Part shown: positions 44,506 through 53,086 of the stretch, one piece after another
Layout: every line of letters begins with the position of its first letter
Numbering within the stretch: the first letter of the stretch is position 1
Assembly (NCBI GenBank): GCA_963837005.1
Contig: CAWIMC010000018.1
Coordinates: forward strand, 496,001-560,000
Source of the DNA: CALDTK01 sp963837005
GTDB taxonomy: Bacteria; Bacteroidota; Bacteroidia; Chitinophagales; Saprospiraceae
Length of the DNA stretch: 64,000 nt
Direction of reading: 5' to 3'
Program-made: the position numbers and the translations under genes
Notes under the pieces: model-generated
What the model was told of the DNA's origin: nothing
What the model saw: only the letters and a program-made list of their open reading frames with translations
Database searches by the model: none

Positions 44506-45762
44506 CTATTCGTCCGCCGTCACGCTGCGCCGCCGTAGGGCCTCGATGTAGTAGTAGTCGGCGTAGTTGATCGCTACGTCGACCTCGCTCGCCTCCGGGA
44601 AATGCCCCGTGCTGTGCGTCAGGATGAATGGCACCATCGACGCCTGGTACTCGTCCGTCTCCAAGGTCCGCAGGATCGTGTCGACCCACGTGAGGTAGCG
44701 CTCGCGATTCGTCGGATCGTAGGTAAGCAACTCCAGGACAGCCGAGGCGGCAATGGTGGCGGCGGAGGCGTCGCGTGGCGTCGCGGCCCCGGGCGCGGCG
44801 TCGAAGTCCCAGTACGGGATGCGATCGGCGGGCGTATTCGGGTGCTCGAAAAAGAATGCCGCAATCCGCCGCGCCTGCTCGAGGTAAGCCGGATTGCGTG
44901 TGTAGCGGTAGCTCATCGTGTAGCCGTACAGTCCCCAGGCCTGCCCGCGGCTCCAGGCCGAGGCGTCGGAGAGACCCTGGAACGTCCCCTGGCTCCGCAC
45001 GGCCCCGGTGCCCGGGTCGTAGTCCACGACGTGGTACGAGCTCGCGTCCGGGCGAAAGTGGTGCGCGAGCGTGGTGCGGGCGTGCCGGTCGGCGATCTTG
45101 TAGAACACCGAATCCTTGACCAACAAGCTCGCCTCGAAAAGCAGCTCGAGGTTCATCATATTATCGATGATCGTGGGGTACTTCCAGCGCCCGAAGTTCC
45201 ACGAGCGGATCGTGCCGACGGTCGGATTGAAGCGTCCGATCAGCGTCTGCGCCGTCCGCTCGATCTCGTCGGCGTACTGGGTTTGGTCCATGAGCTTGTA
45301 CCCCGAGCCGAGGCTACAGAAGATCTTGAAGCCCGTGTCGTGCGTCGAGCCGTCGTACTGCTCCTTGACGATGAAGGCGCTCCAGTCCTGGGCGGCGCGC
45401 TTGAGCGGCGCCGAACCGCTCACGGCAGCCAGTTGCCACAGCGTCCCGGGGAAGAAGCCGCTCGTCCAATCGTTCGACCTCACCGCCCGCATGCGTCCGT
45501 CGGCCCCGACCGAGCGCGGGATGCGCGTCGAGTCCAGCAGCACCCTCCCGAGGTTGGCCTCCATGCGGGTGGCGAGTTGGGAGAGGCGGGCTTTCGCCAA
45601 AACCGAGGAGTAGACAACGGTCGTATCCGCGGGCGGCGTTGGCGGCGCAGGCGGCGTCACCGGCGGCGGCGGGCTCGGCTGCGCGGTGCCCGGGCGGAAG
45701 GTCGGGTCCGACTCCAGGTCGTCGTCGGAGCACGCCGTGGGCAGCCCGAGCAACAGCAGCAC
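44506..45762 (-). CDS. GH88-family unsaturated glucuronyl hydrolase, copy A
   Basis: 418-residue lipoprotein (LLLLGLPTAC) with a proline-rich linker and an alpha/alpha-barrel catalytic domain. GH88 features are DIIDNMMNLELLFEAS-like IIDNMMNLELL (nucleophile/acid Asp) and FQGLSDASAWSRGQAWGLYGYTMSYRYT. Such enzymes remove the 4,5-unsaturated uronate left by polysaccharide lyases. As read it starts at a GTG (45760-45762); compared with copy B one extra base near 45784-45790 disconnects the original ATG (within 45806-45814) from the frame. One exact dispersed 16-mer (SVLAKAR) lies in the linker region. Confidence 0.88.
   Translation of the reverse strand: MLLLLGLPTACSDDDLESDPTFRPGTAQPSPPPPVTPPAPPTPPADTTVVYSSVLAKARLSQLATRMEANLGRVLLDSTRIPRSVGADGRMRAVRSNDWTSGFFPGTLWQLAAVSGSAPLKRAAQDWSAFIVKEQYDGSTHDTGFKIFCSLGSGYKLMDQTQYADEIERTAQTLIGRFNPTVGTIRSWNFGRWKYPTIIDNMMNLELLFEASLLVKDSVFYKIADRHARTTLAHHFRPDASSYHVVDYDPGTGAVRSQGTFQGLSDASAWSRGQAWGLYGYTMSYRYTRNPAYLEQARRIAAFFFEHPNTPADRIPYWDFDAAPGAATPRDASAATIAASAVLELLTYDPTNRERYLTWVDTILRTLETDEYQASMVPFILTHSTGHFPEASEVDVAINYADYYYIEALRRRSVTADE
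45589..45604 (-). repeat. Dispersed 16-mer, exact (GH88 A)
   Basis: Read as V-L-A-K-A; conserved at 61073. Confidence 0.95.
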
Positions 45763-46023
45763 TACCAGTAAGCCGCCGACGCGCCGCCAGATCGTAAACA
45801 GTCGGTAAGTGCATCCAGCTAGCGTTGGTTTGTTAGAAGCTCATCGTGCGCGTGGCTCCGCCACGCCGGGTTAGTGCTTGACTCCACACGGCGGGTAGGC
45901 AGTTGGCTCAACAAAGTAAGGACCGAAGGCGCGTTCGGCCCGCGCAAAATTCACCTTGATACGAGATTAGTCACCGTTCTGCGACGGAAACATCCCCCGT
46001 CACCGTCACACGCAGGCCAGCCA
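45763..46023. other. Intergenic region between GH88 and ChbG, copy A
   Basis: Includes the out-of-frame original GH88 start, a small hairpin CGTGGCTCCGCCACG and a segment matching 61345-61440 (CAACAAAGTAAGGACCGAAG). No other gene seen. Confidence 0.5.
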
Positions 46024-46857
46024 TCACACCTTCAACCCCGCGCACAAATCCGCCCACGTCACCAGCTCCACGCCGCTCGCCGCAATCTTCGCGCGCATCT
46101 CCGCGCTCGTGAAAACGTCCAGGTCGATCTGCCGCCACGCCGAGCCGAAATTGGGATGATTGACAGCCACCTCGCGCATCTCCGCATCGTCGTAGGCGGG
46201 GTGGAGGAGAAGGATATTGTTGCCTTCAACGAGATTATCGATCACGTCGAAATAGTGATCTCGGAGTTGGCCCGCGCTAAAGAGATCGTAATTGCCGATG
46301 TGCGCTTTATCCACCGTAAAGTCTTCGGGCCGCAGCTGCTTCTCGGGATCTAATCCGACGGCCTCTAGCATCTCGGCATTCATCAAGACCGGCAAGTCGT
46401 ATTCCTTCCCCAGTGCTCTATAGACCTCGAAATACGCCGGGTGCGCCGCCACACTGTACATGTGTGAGTCGAGGTGCGTCGGGCGGATGCCGAGCTCCAG
46501 GACAGTGTCGATCTGCGCCTTCAACTCGATCCGCACCTCTTCCGGCTTCCCGACCGCCGCCAGGAGGTGTCGCTTCTTGAAGAAGTGCCCGCGCTCATCG
46601 ACGAGGCTCGGCACGGCACTCACCGGCGCCACCGGTCCAAAGCGGAAGGTCTCCCACTCGCAGGTCATCGTCAGGTGCACGCCGCAGTCGTACTCGGGGT
46701 GCGCTTTCGCAAAACCGACCATCTCGCCGAAGCCCGGGCAGGGCACCATGAGGCTGTAGGAGTTGACCATCCCGGCCTCGAGCACGGCGACGGTCGCGCG
46801 ATTCTCGGCGTGGCAAAGCCCGGCATCGTCGGCGTGGATGAGGAGGCGTCGTGGCAT
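46024..46857 (-). CDS. ChbG/HpnK/YdjC-family carbohydrate deacetylase, copy A
   Basis: 277 residues; metal-binding motifs LLIHADDAGLCHAEN (Asp-Asp) and IRPTHLDSHMYS (His..His), with LLHPAYDDAEMRE near the C-terminus. The family deacetylates N-acetylated oligosaccharides such as diacetylchitobiose. ATG 46857 begins the conserved strand; the longer frame is not supported. It lies next to GH88 in both copies, consistent with polysaccharide breakdown. A shortened version of the dispersed motif encodes GFAKAH. Confidence 0.9.
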   Translation of the reverse strand: MPRRLLIHADDAGLCHAENRATVAVLEAGMVNSYSLMVPCPGFGEMVGFAKAHPEYDCGVHLTMTCEWETFRFGPVAPVSAVPSLVDERGHFFKKRHLLAAVGKPEEVRIELKAQIDTVLELGIRPTHLDSHMYSVAAHPAYFEVYRALGKEYDLPVLMNAEMLEAVGLDPEKQLRPEDFTVDKAHIGNYDLFSAGQLRDHYFDVIDNLVEGNNILLLHPAYDDAEMREVAVNHPNFGSAWRQIDLDVFTSAEMRAKIAASGVELVTWADLCAGLKV

Positions 46858-46865
46858 AGACAGGA

Positions 46866-46950
46866 TCAAGGTAAGGGAGGCGCAAATTCTGAACCATGAT
46901 TTGCAAGGGAGAGCCCACCTACCGCGCCAAGCTTCGCAACTGCTCCACAC
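46866..46950 (-). pseudogene. 3' remnant of the GH2-type glycosidase gene
   Basis: About 85 bases, starting at the stop codon position, align with the end of the glycosidase at 62305-62392 (NHGSEF, LSKLG region). The rest of the gene is missing, marking the right edge of copy A. Confidence 0.75.
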
Positions 46951-47310
46951 TCGAGCGCGTCGGCGAGGCCAGCCTGCGGGTGTATGACCAGGAGGATGTC
47001 TGCGAGTCCGTACGAAACCTAGCTCGCGGCAGAATAGCGTATCCACGGCCATGCCCTATCCGCCGGTGCCGAGGACGGTGATGCCGTACCTGATCACGTT
47101 GCCCACGCTACCGTTCGTACGCAGGCGGCGTTCGACTCGCTCCGCGAGTGCCGCGACACGCCTACCGGCCGCGCTAGGCCAACTTCGGCGCACTCGCTGG
47201 AGCGACCCGAACGCGCCCCCACCGATGCCTCATCGTTGGACATAAGTAGGTAATATCGGCACTTATGTCCACATATACCCCATCCGTGGACATAAGTAGG
47301 TCTGGCAGCC
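46951..47310. other. Intergenic region left of the ATPase cassette
   Basis: The minus strand holds an open end (about 47170 down to a TAG at 47056) reading ERRLRTNGSVGNVIRYGITVL-like sequence, possibly a gene 3' remnant. It also holds one 34-bp direct repeat (47184-47217) and three GGACATAAGT repeats before the ATPase promoter. Confidence 0.4.
47184..47217. repeat. 34-bp direct repeat, left of ATPase gene
   Basis: Identical over 34 bases to 48842-48875 (begins TTCGGCGCACTCGCTGG, ends CGAACGCGCC). The pair encloses the ATPase gene and its promoter. Confidence 0.9.
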
Positions 47311-47318
47311 TACCTTTG
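47237..47318 (+). promoter_or_regulatory. ATPase promoter region with GGACATAAGT repeats and TACCTTTG -7 box
   Basis: GGACATAAGTAGGT occurs at about 47239 and 47287 in direct orientation and ACTTATGTCC inverted at about 47259. TACCTTTG at 47311-47318 ends 7 bases before the ATG at 47326. The spaced repeats look like operator sites for an unknown regulator. Confidence 0.6.
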
Positions 47319-47325
47319 TCCACGT

Positions 47326-48771
47326 ATGACAAGAGTCGAAGACGCCGTTATCGGTCGCACCGAGGCGAAACAGGTTTTGGCGTAAGCCTACCACAGCCCC
47401 CGCGCGAGCCTCGTCGCCGTAACTGGCCGCCGGCGGATCGGGAAGACTTTCCTGGTGAAACAGGTGTATGCGGAGGCGATCCGGTTTTCGGTAACCCGTA
47501 TCGCCAACTCCCCCATGGCAGAGCAACTCGCCAACTTCGCCATTCGAGTCTCGACGGCATTCGGTGCGTCACCACGTACCGTCGGCTACGCAAACTGGCT
47601 CGAAGCGCTATCAGACCTGGCCCGGCGGATGGACCAAGAACGCACCACAACCTCCCCGCGGCAGGTGATCTTCTTCGATGAATTACCCTGGTTGGCATCC
47701 CGACGATCAGGGTTCGTACGCGCCTTTAGCTGGTTCTGGAACTCGTGGGCCGTCGACCGAGATGTGGTCGTCGTGGTGTGTGGATCGGCTGCGTCCTGGA
47801 TGATTGAAAAAGTGGTGCGCGACAAGGGTGGCCTGCACAACCGGATCACTCACCGAATCAAACTCGATCCCTTCACTCTGGCGGAGACCAATCTCTTCAT
47901 GGATGCCAGAGGTCTAGTCGAGGATAATTTTCAGCGCCTACAACTCTTCATGGCACTAGGCGGAGTTCCTTTTTACCTGGATCAGGTAAAGTCGGGAGAA
48001 AGTGCACAGCAGGCCATCGAACGCTTATTATTCGGACCGGCGGCGGTTCTGGCGGATGAGTTCGGTCAGCTGTACGCTTCGTTGTTCGAGAACTCGACTC
48101 ATCATGTACGGCTCGTGAAAGCGCTGGCGGCAAAACAGTCGGGCATTACGCGTGAGCAGCTCCGGAAGGACAGTGGCATCGAGAGTTCAGGTACCTTGGC
48201 TCGGGTCGTCGAGGAACTCGAGTATTCGGGATTTGTACTTCGTACTTCGCCGTTCGGCAAAACCCGCCGCGACGCGCTCTACATGCTCGTAGATGAATAC
48301 AGTCGGTTTTACCTAAAATTCCTAGACGGGGTAAGGCCTGGCAAGAGCAGCTTCTTTCGCCTGGCCGAGCAAGCGGCGTTTAGGAGCTGGCAGGGTTACG
48401 CCTTCGAGAATGTCGCCCTCCGCAACGTGGAAGCCTTGAAGCGCGTCCTCGGCATCAGCGGCGTGGACGTACGCGCCGCAAGCTTCGTAGCGAAAGCCAG
48501 TGAAGTGGCCGGCGGCGTCCAGGTCGACCTTCTCCTGGATAGAAGCGACCGGGTCATTACCCTGATCGAAGCCAAGTTTACGGAGGCACCATTCGTGATG
48601 ACGAGCACGTACGCGAAGGCGCTACGCGAGAAAAAGCAGCGCTTTCGGGCGCATACCAAGACCCGAAATGCGGTGACCCTCGTATTGCTGACCACGTTTG
48701 GGGTGAGTGGAAATTCGGCTGCCGCAGTGGGGATTGTTGATCGGCTGATTACGGTTGATCAATTTGCGTAG
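47326..48771 (+). pseudogene. AAA ATPase with C-terminal PD-(D/E)XK-like domain, interrupted by an in-frame stop
   Basis: The frame from ATG 47326 reads MTRVEDAVIGRTEAKQVLA, then TAA (47383-47385), then continues in the same frame with VTGRRRIGKTFLVKQVYAE (Walker A) and VIFFDELPWL (Walker B). The C-terminus has a winged-helix-like region (GITREQLRKDSGIESSGTLARV) and VDLLLDRSDRVITLIEAKF, a nuclease-like D...ExK motif, matching the archaeal-type ATPase/DUF234 group. The stop falls inside a copy of the dispersed 16-mer: consensus AAA (Lys) has become TAA. A GTG at 47455 could start a shortened protein lacking the Walker A lysine. Flanking 34-bp direct repeats suggest a transferred cassette. Confidence 0.8.
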
Positions 48772-48841
48772 GGAGGATTCGGGCGGCGGTTGGCTCGCCG
48801 TGTGAGTGCCGTTGTACGCCAAACGGCAGCACCGCCTTGCT

Positions 48842-48875
48842 TTCGGCGCACTCGCTGGAGCGACCCGAACGCGCC
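48842..48875. repeat. 34-bp direct repeat, right of ATPase gene
   Basis: Second copy of 47184-47217; its right end touches the stop codon of the convergent riboflavin-kinase-like gene. Confidence 0.9.
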
Positions 48876-49324
48876 TACACCACCCCCATCTGCCCCGCCC
48901 ACAACTCCACCTCCACCGCATTCCCGTACGCTAATCCCGCCACCTCCGGTAGGAGCAACTCCAGCACACTCGCCACCTGCAAGTGATCCACTTTCGTCGC
49001 CGGATCAGGCAGGTACACCAAGCCCCGGTACACCCGTCCCCCAAGGTGCAGCACCACATCAAAGAAGTAGAAATTCTCCGGCGGGATGTGCGGCGACCAA
49101 TCGACATCCTCGATGAAGTGCTTCGGTTCCCGGATCTCGTAGCGGTGCGGAGCGATGTCGACATTGACGGTGCCCGGGTAGTAAGCGCCCAGGTCGAGAC
49201 CGCGCGCGAGGAAGTGAGGGGCTTGTTGGCGCAAAGTGCCCATCGGGTAGCGCGGGTCTTTCCCCTGCCCGGAGGCTACCCCGTGACCCGGGCGCACGGT
49301 GCCTCGTACGCGCGTTGTGTCCAT
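48875..49324 (-). CDS. CTP-dependent riboflavin kinase-like (DUF120) protein
   Basis: 149 residues resembling the DUF120 fold: VRGTVRPGHGVASGQG at the start, then FLARGLDLGAYYPGTVNVDI, equivalent to the 'G..P.PGTLNV' signature, and a beta-rich end EVELWAGQMGVV. The archaeal family phosphorylates riboflavin using CTP; whether this bacterial relative has that activity is not known. It stands alone between the ATPase cassette and the dehydrogenase gene. Confidence 0.6.
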   Translation of the reverse strand: MDTTRVRGTVRPGHGVASGQGKDPRYPMGTLRQQAPHFLARGLDLGAYYPGTVNVDIAPHRYEIREPKHFIEDVDWSPHIPPENFYFFDVVLHLGGRVYRGLVYLPDPATKVDHLQVASVLELLLPEVAGLAYGNAVEVELWAGQMGVV

Positions 49325-49391
49325 GGTGATTGTCGTCTAGGATGAGGGAGTCGAGTGAAGAGTTCTACTCGCAAGTTCTAGCTGTGGCGCT

Positions 49392-50873
49392 CTAAACCAT
49401 CTCTTCCATCATACGCCGCACGTCCGTCCCCGCGTACACCTGCCGAACGGCTTTGGTGTAGGCGTTCGCGAACTCCTGGCTTAGGGCCAGCTCCCCGAAC
49501 AGCCACTCCTGTTTGACGAAGGCCAGTGGGTCGGTTTCGGTTTGCCGGGCCGCGGCGTGGAGTTCCGCGCTGGCGGCATCGACGATTTCGATACGCTGTC
49601 CATTTTTATCGACGCCTTTATCACAGACGTAGCACCACGCCGCGATTACCAGCGTGGCGTAACGGATGCTGCCCCCGCGGGCCAGGTTTTCCGAAAGGGT
49701 AGGAATCAAGAACTTCGGCAGCTTGGCAGAACTCTCCATGCAGATGCGGCCGACGCTGTCCCTGATGTTCGGATTGGCGAAGCGCTCCAGCAGAGTGTCC
49801 TTGTACGCCGCTAGGTCGATACCGGCTACGTCGCCGAGGATAGGCGTGGCTTCTTCGTCGAGGAAGGCGCGGAGGAAGCGCTCGAAGACGGGGTCCTCGA
49901 CGCAGGCGTTGATGGTGGCGTGGCCATGCAAAACCCCCAGCAGTCCCAGGACAGAATGCCCGGCGTTGAGGAGGCGGAGCTTCATCTTTTCGTAGGGTCC
50001 GACGTCGCTAACGAAATGGACGTTGACTTTCTCGAAGGCGGGGCGACCGTCGGAGAACTTGTCTTCCACCACCCACTGTAGGAAAGGCTCGCAGGTCACG
50101 GGCCAGGCGTCGGCGAGGCCGTAATCCTGGGCGAGAAGTGCTATGTCTGCGGGGGTGGTGGCTGGGGTGATGCGATCGACCATGCTGTTCGGGAAGCGCA
50201 CCTCCTGTTCGATCCATTCGGCGAGGTCCGGGTCTTGCGCTTTCGCGAAAACCAGCAGCATCTCGCGGGCGACATCCCCATTGTGCTCGATATTGTCGCA
50301 GGAGAGCACCGTGAAGGCGGGCAATCCTCCGGCTCGACGCTGTCTTAGGGCTGCGGTGAGGAAGCCGTACACGGTTTTAGGGTCACCTGGGTGCCGTAAC
50401 TCGTGCTGCACATCGGGATTACCGAAGTCGAACTCTCCCGTGGCGGGGTGGAAGTTGTACCCGCCCTCGGTGATCGTGAGCGAGACGATCTTGGTGTCGG
50501 CGGCCGCCAGGCGGTCGACCACGTCGTCGGGACGATCGGTTCCCAGTTTGAAGTCGACGATCGAGCCGATGACCTCCGGCGCGACCGTCCCGTCGGGGTG
50601 TTTGACGATGAGGGTGTAGAGGTGGTCCTGTTGCGCGAGAGCGTCGTGAATCTGTCGGTCGCCCTCGCGAATCCCGATCCCGCAGATTGCCCAGGAGGCT
50701 GCGCCGGCCTTGCTGCTCAGGGCGTGGAGGTAGTAGGCCAGGTGCGCGCGGTGGAAGCCGCCGACGCCGATGTGCGCGATGGTCGAGGTGGCCGACGTGC
50801 GATCGTAAGTTGGCACCGGTAGCCGACTTTGCAACGCGGCTAGGTTGTTTTGCGAAAGCGAAATCGGCGTCAT
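49392..50873 (-). CDS. Mannitol dehydrogenase-family (long-chain polyol) oxidoreductase
   Basis: 493-residue NAD-dependent long-chain dehydrogenase: IAHIGVGGFHRAHLAYYLHAL is the cofactor region, LTITEGGYNF a family signature, and KLRLLNAGHSVLGLLG the catalytic Lys/Asn/His motif. Substrates in this family include mannitol, fructuronate, tagaturonate and arabinitol; not distinguishable here. Start ATG 50873 overlaps the permease TGA (ATGA), so the two are translationally coupled and the permease may import the substrate or a related compound. A motif variant encodes VFAKAQ. Confidence 0.92.
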   Translation of the reverse strand: MTPISLSQNNLAALQSRLPVPTYDRTSATSTIAHIGVGGFHRAHLAYYLHALSSKAGAASWAICGIGIREGDRQIHDALAQQDHLYTLIVKHPDGTVAPEVIGSIVDFKLGTDRPDDVVDRLAAADTKIVSLTITEGGYNFHPATGEFDFGNPDVQHELRHPGDPKTVYGFLTAALRQRRAGGLPAFTVLSCDNIEHNGDVAREMLLVFAKAQDPDLAEWIEQEVRFPNSMVDRITPATTPADIALLAQDYGLADAWPVTCEPFLQWVVEDKFSDGRPAFEKVNVHFVSDVGPYEKMKLRLLNAGHSVLGLLGVLHGHATINACVEDPVFERFLRAFLDEEATPILGDVAGIDLAAYKDTLLERFANPNIRDSVGRICMESSAKLPKFLIPTLSENLARGGSIRYATLVIAAWCYVCDKGVDKNGQRIEIVDAASAELHAAARQTETDPLAFVKQEWLFGELALSQEFANAYTKAVRQVYAGTDVRRMMEEMV

Positions 50874-52594
50874 GCTCGTGCGGTCTGAAAGGACTTGCCG
50901 CGTTGCACGGCCCAATAGGTGAGAGCGAAATACGCGATCGTACAGACGAAGGCGTAGGTGTAGAACAGGTCGCGGTTGGCGACGTAGTCCGCCGCGGAGT
51001 CACTGCCGAACAGGACGTTGCCCGCGAGGAACAGCGTCGCGACGAGGGCCGAGACGGCCACGATGCGCAGGACTTTCGAAAGCACGGAGGTATCCGCGAC
51101 GTGATCGGGTTCGACCAATGCTTGCTGCGCCTGGAAGGCCTCGATGGCTTCGTCTCGCTGTTGGTCGAGTTGCACGGCCTCCGGGTACTTCTCCTTCGCT
51201 CCGGCCCGGGCCGCGAGCGCGATGTACACGGCGATGGTGAAGAACCAGGTCGGGATGAAGAGGTAGTAAAACGAGATCATGTCGAGGGCCTGTAGCCCGA
51301 ACCCGAAGGCGAGTCCGAGGACCCACGACGCGATGGCCGGCGTGCTGGAGCTCAGCTCGGAGTACGAGAACCAGTAGCGCGTGTAGCCGATCCGCGGCAA
51401 AATCTGGTGTTCCGCAAACACGATGGCACCGACCGGGACCACCAACAAACCGGCGTACGTGAGCAGCGGCAAGATCTGCGAGAACACGAAGGGGAAACAC
51501 GCAATGATCACCGTGACGGCGCCGACGACGATCGTGGTTTGTCGCTGCGAGTAGGAACTAAAGATGGCCTGCGCAGCCAGTCCTGCACGGTACAGATTCG
51601 TAATCGCCGTCGTCCACCCCGCCACGATCACGATCACGAAGCCCGACCACCCGAGCGCGTAGTAGGCCACGTCGCCGGGGTCGAGTTCTACGATGGACTT
51701 GCCGAGGATCACCGCCGCGCCCGCGCCCATGATCCCGGCCGCGATCCAGGCGACGTAGTGCCCGAACATCATCCCCGTGCTCGAGGCGTAGGCGTAGTCT
51801 TTCTTCCTCGCGAAACGCAGGAGCGCCATGTCGATGAGGCCAAAGTGCGTAATGCTGTTGGCGGCCCACCCGAAGCCGATTACTTCGACGAGGCCGATGC
51901 CCGGCTCGCCCGCGCTGTTGACGCCCGTCCAGATGCTCTCGTTGCCGAGGGTCATGAAGTCGCCCCAACCCGAAGGCAGGGTTTTGTCGAGGACGTCCAG
52001 CGACAGCGCCGGCAGCAGCACCATCGCGCCGCTCGTGAACATGACGAAGAGCCAGGGTGCGCAGATGCCGGAGAACTCGGACACGGCGTCAAACCCGTAG
52101 ATCGCGATCGAGACCACGACAATGCCGACCGCGAATACGATCAGGACGAACCAAACATTGGTCGGGTACCAGTCGAGTTGCGCGGGGATATCGAAGGCGA
52201 AGCGGACGGCCGTCGAGGAGACCGTGATCATCGCCGCCGAGATGACCGAGAAGATGACGACGTTGACCCAGTTGTAGAGCTGGGTCATGGAGTCGCCCGC
52301 GATCTTGTCGAGGTACGTATACAGACTCAATCGCGTCTCCACCGCAATCGGCGAGGTGATAAAACGCCAGCTCAACACCGCGAGCACGTTGCCGATCAGC
52401 AGGCCGAGGATAATGTCGATGGTCCGGGCCCCGAGTGCGACGAAGGTGGCGCCGATGACGAACTCCGTGGCGGCGACGTGCTCGGCGGCGTAGAGGCCGG
52501 CGAAGTGCGTCCAGTCGTGCAGTTTGTGTTTGGGGACGGGGAGTTGCTCGTCTTGGAGGTCTTCGAGTTGGGCGAGCGTGACTGGTTGATTCAT
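50870..52594 (-). CDS. NCS1/cytosine-permease-like transporter
   Basis: 574 residues with about 12 membrane helices (EFVIGATFVALGARTIDIILGLLIGNVLAVLSW, VVIFSVISAAMITVSSTAVRFAF, GYTRYWFSY in a loop). The pattern and the N-terminal HDWTHFAGLYAAEHVAATEF stretch resemble nucleobase:cation symporter-1/codB-type permeases. Coupling to a polyol dehydrogenase suggests a sugar-alcohol or related substrate may be carried instead of a nucleobase (inference). The longest loop is near the C-terminus and is charged (KYPEAVQLDQQRDEAIEAF). Confidence 0.75.
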   Translation of the reverse strand: MNQPVTLAQLEDLQDEQLPVPKHKLHDWTHFAGLYAAEHVAATEFVIGATFVALGARTIDIILGLLIGNVLAVLSWRFITSPIAVETRLSLYTYLDKIAGDSMTQLYNWVNVVIFSVISAAMITVSSTAVRFAFDIPAQLDWYPTNVWFVLIVFAVGIVVVSIAIYGFDAVSEFSGICAPWLFVMFTSGAMVLLPALSLDVLDKTLPSGWGDFMTLGNESIWTGVNSAGEPGIGLVEVIGFGWAANSITHFGLIDMALLRFARKKDYAYASSTGMMFGHYVAWIAAGIMGAGAAVILGKSIVELDPGDVAYYALGWSGFVIVIVAGWTTAITNLYRAGLAAQAIFSSYSQRQTTIVVGAVTVIIACFPFVFSQILPLLTYAGLLVVPVGAIVFAEHQILPRIGYTRYWFSYSELSSSTPAIASWVLGLAFGFGLQALDMISFYYLFIPTWFFTIAVYIALAARAGAKEKYPEAVQLDQQRDEAIEAFQAQQALVEPDHVADTSVLSKVLRIVAVSALVATLFLAGNVLFGSDSAADYVANRDLFYTYAFVCTIAYFALTYWAVQRGKSFQTARA

Positions 52595-52805
52595 AGGGCT
52601 ATTGGTTGAGTTGCCGGTCTGCGGATGGCCTGAGCGGCAGGAATGTAGCGCATCGCAAATGAAGTTTTGGGAGGGGCAGGTTTTGGCGCAAGCCGTACGC
52701 CGGTGTAGCCTCCGCGATCGACGACGTTCAGTGGAAGTGGCGAGCGTCGCTCAGGAAGCAGAAGGCGTGGACACGTAAGCCACGAATACCCGAGACTCAC
52801 CCTAA

Positions 52806-53000
<195 letters not shown>

Positions 53001-53086
53001 AGATCGCAGATTCGCGCCAGCAACGTCGCCCTCCAACAGTTCGCGAACGCTCGCCACCTTCGCGCCGCCGAAATCGCTACTCCCGT

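Larger units (their letters stand above)
36214..46950. repeat. Segmental duplication, copy A
   Basis: Runs from the yitT remnant to a short glycosidase 3' remnant and matches 54789-62392 in the same orientation and gene order. Copy A keeps full GNAT, DUF3592, TonB receptor and SDR genes; it has lost yitT and most of the glycosidase, and carries frameshifts in DUF6428 and at the GH88 start. Confidence 0.9.
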
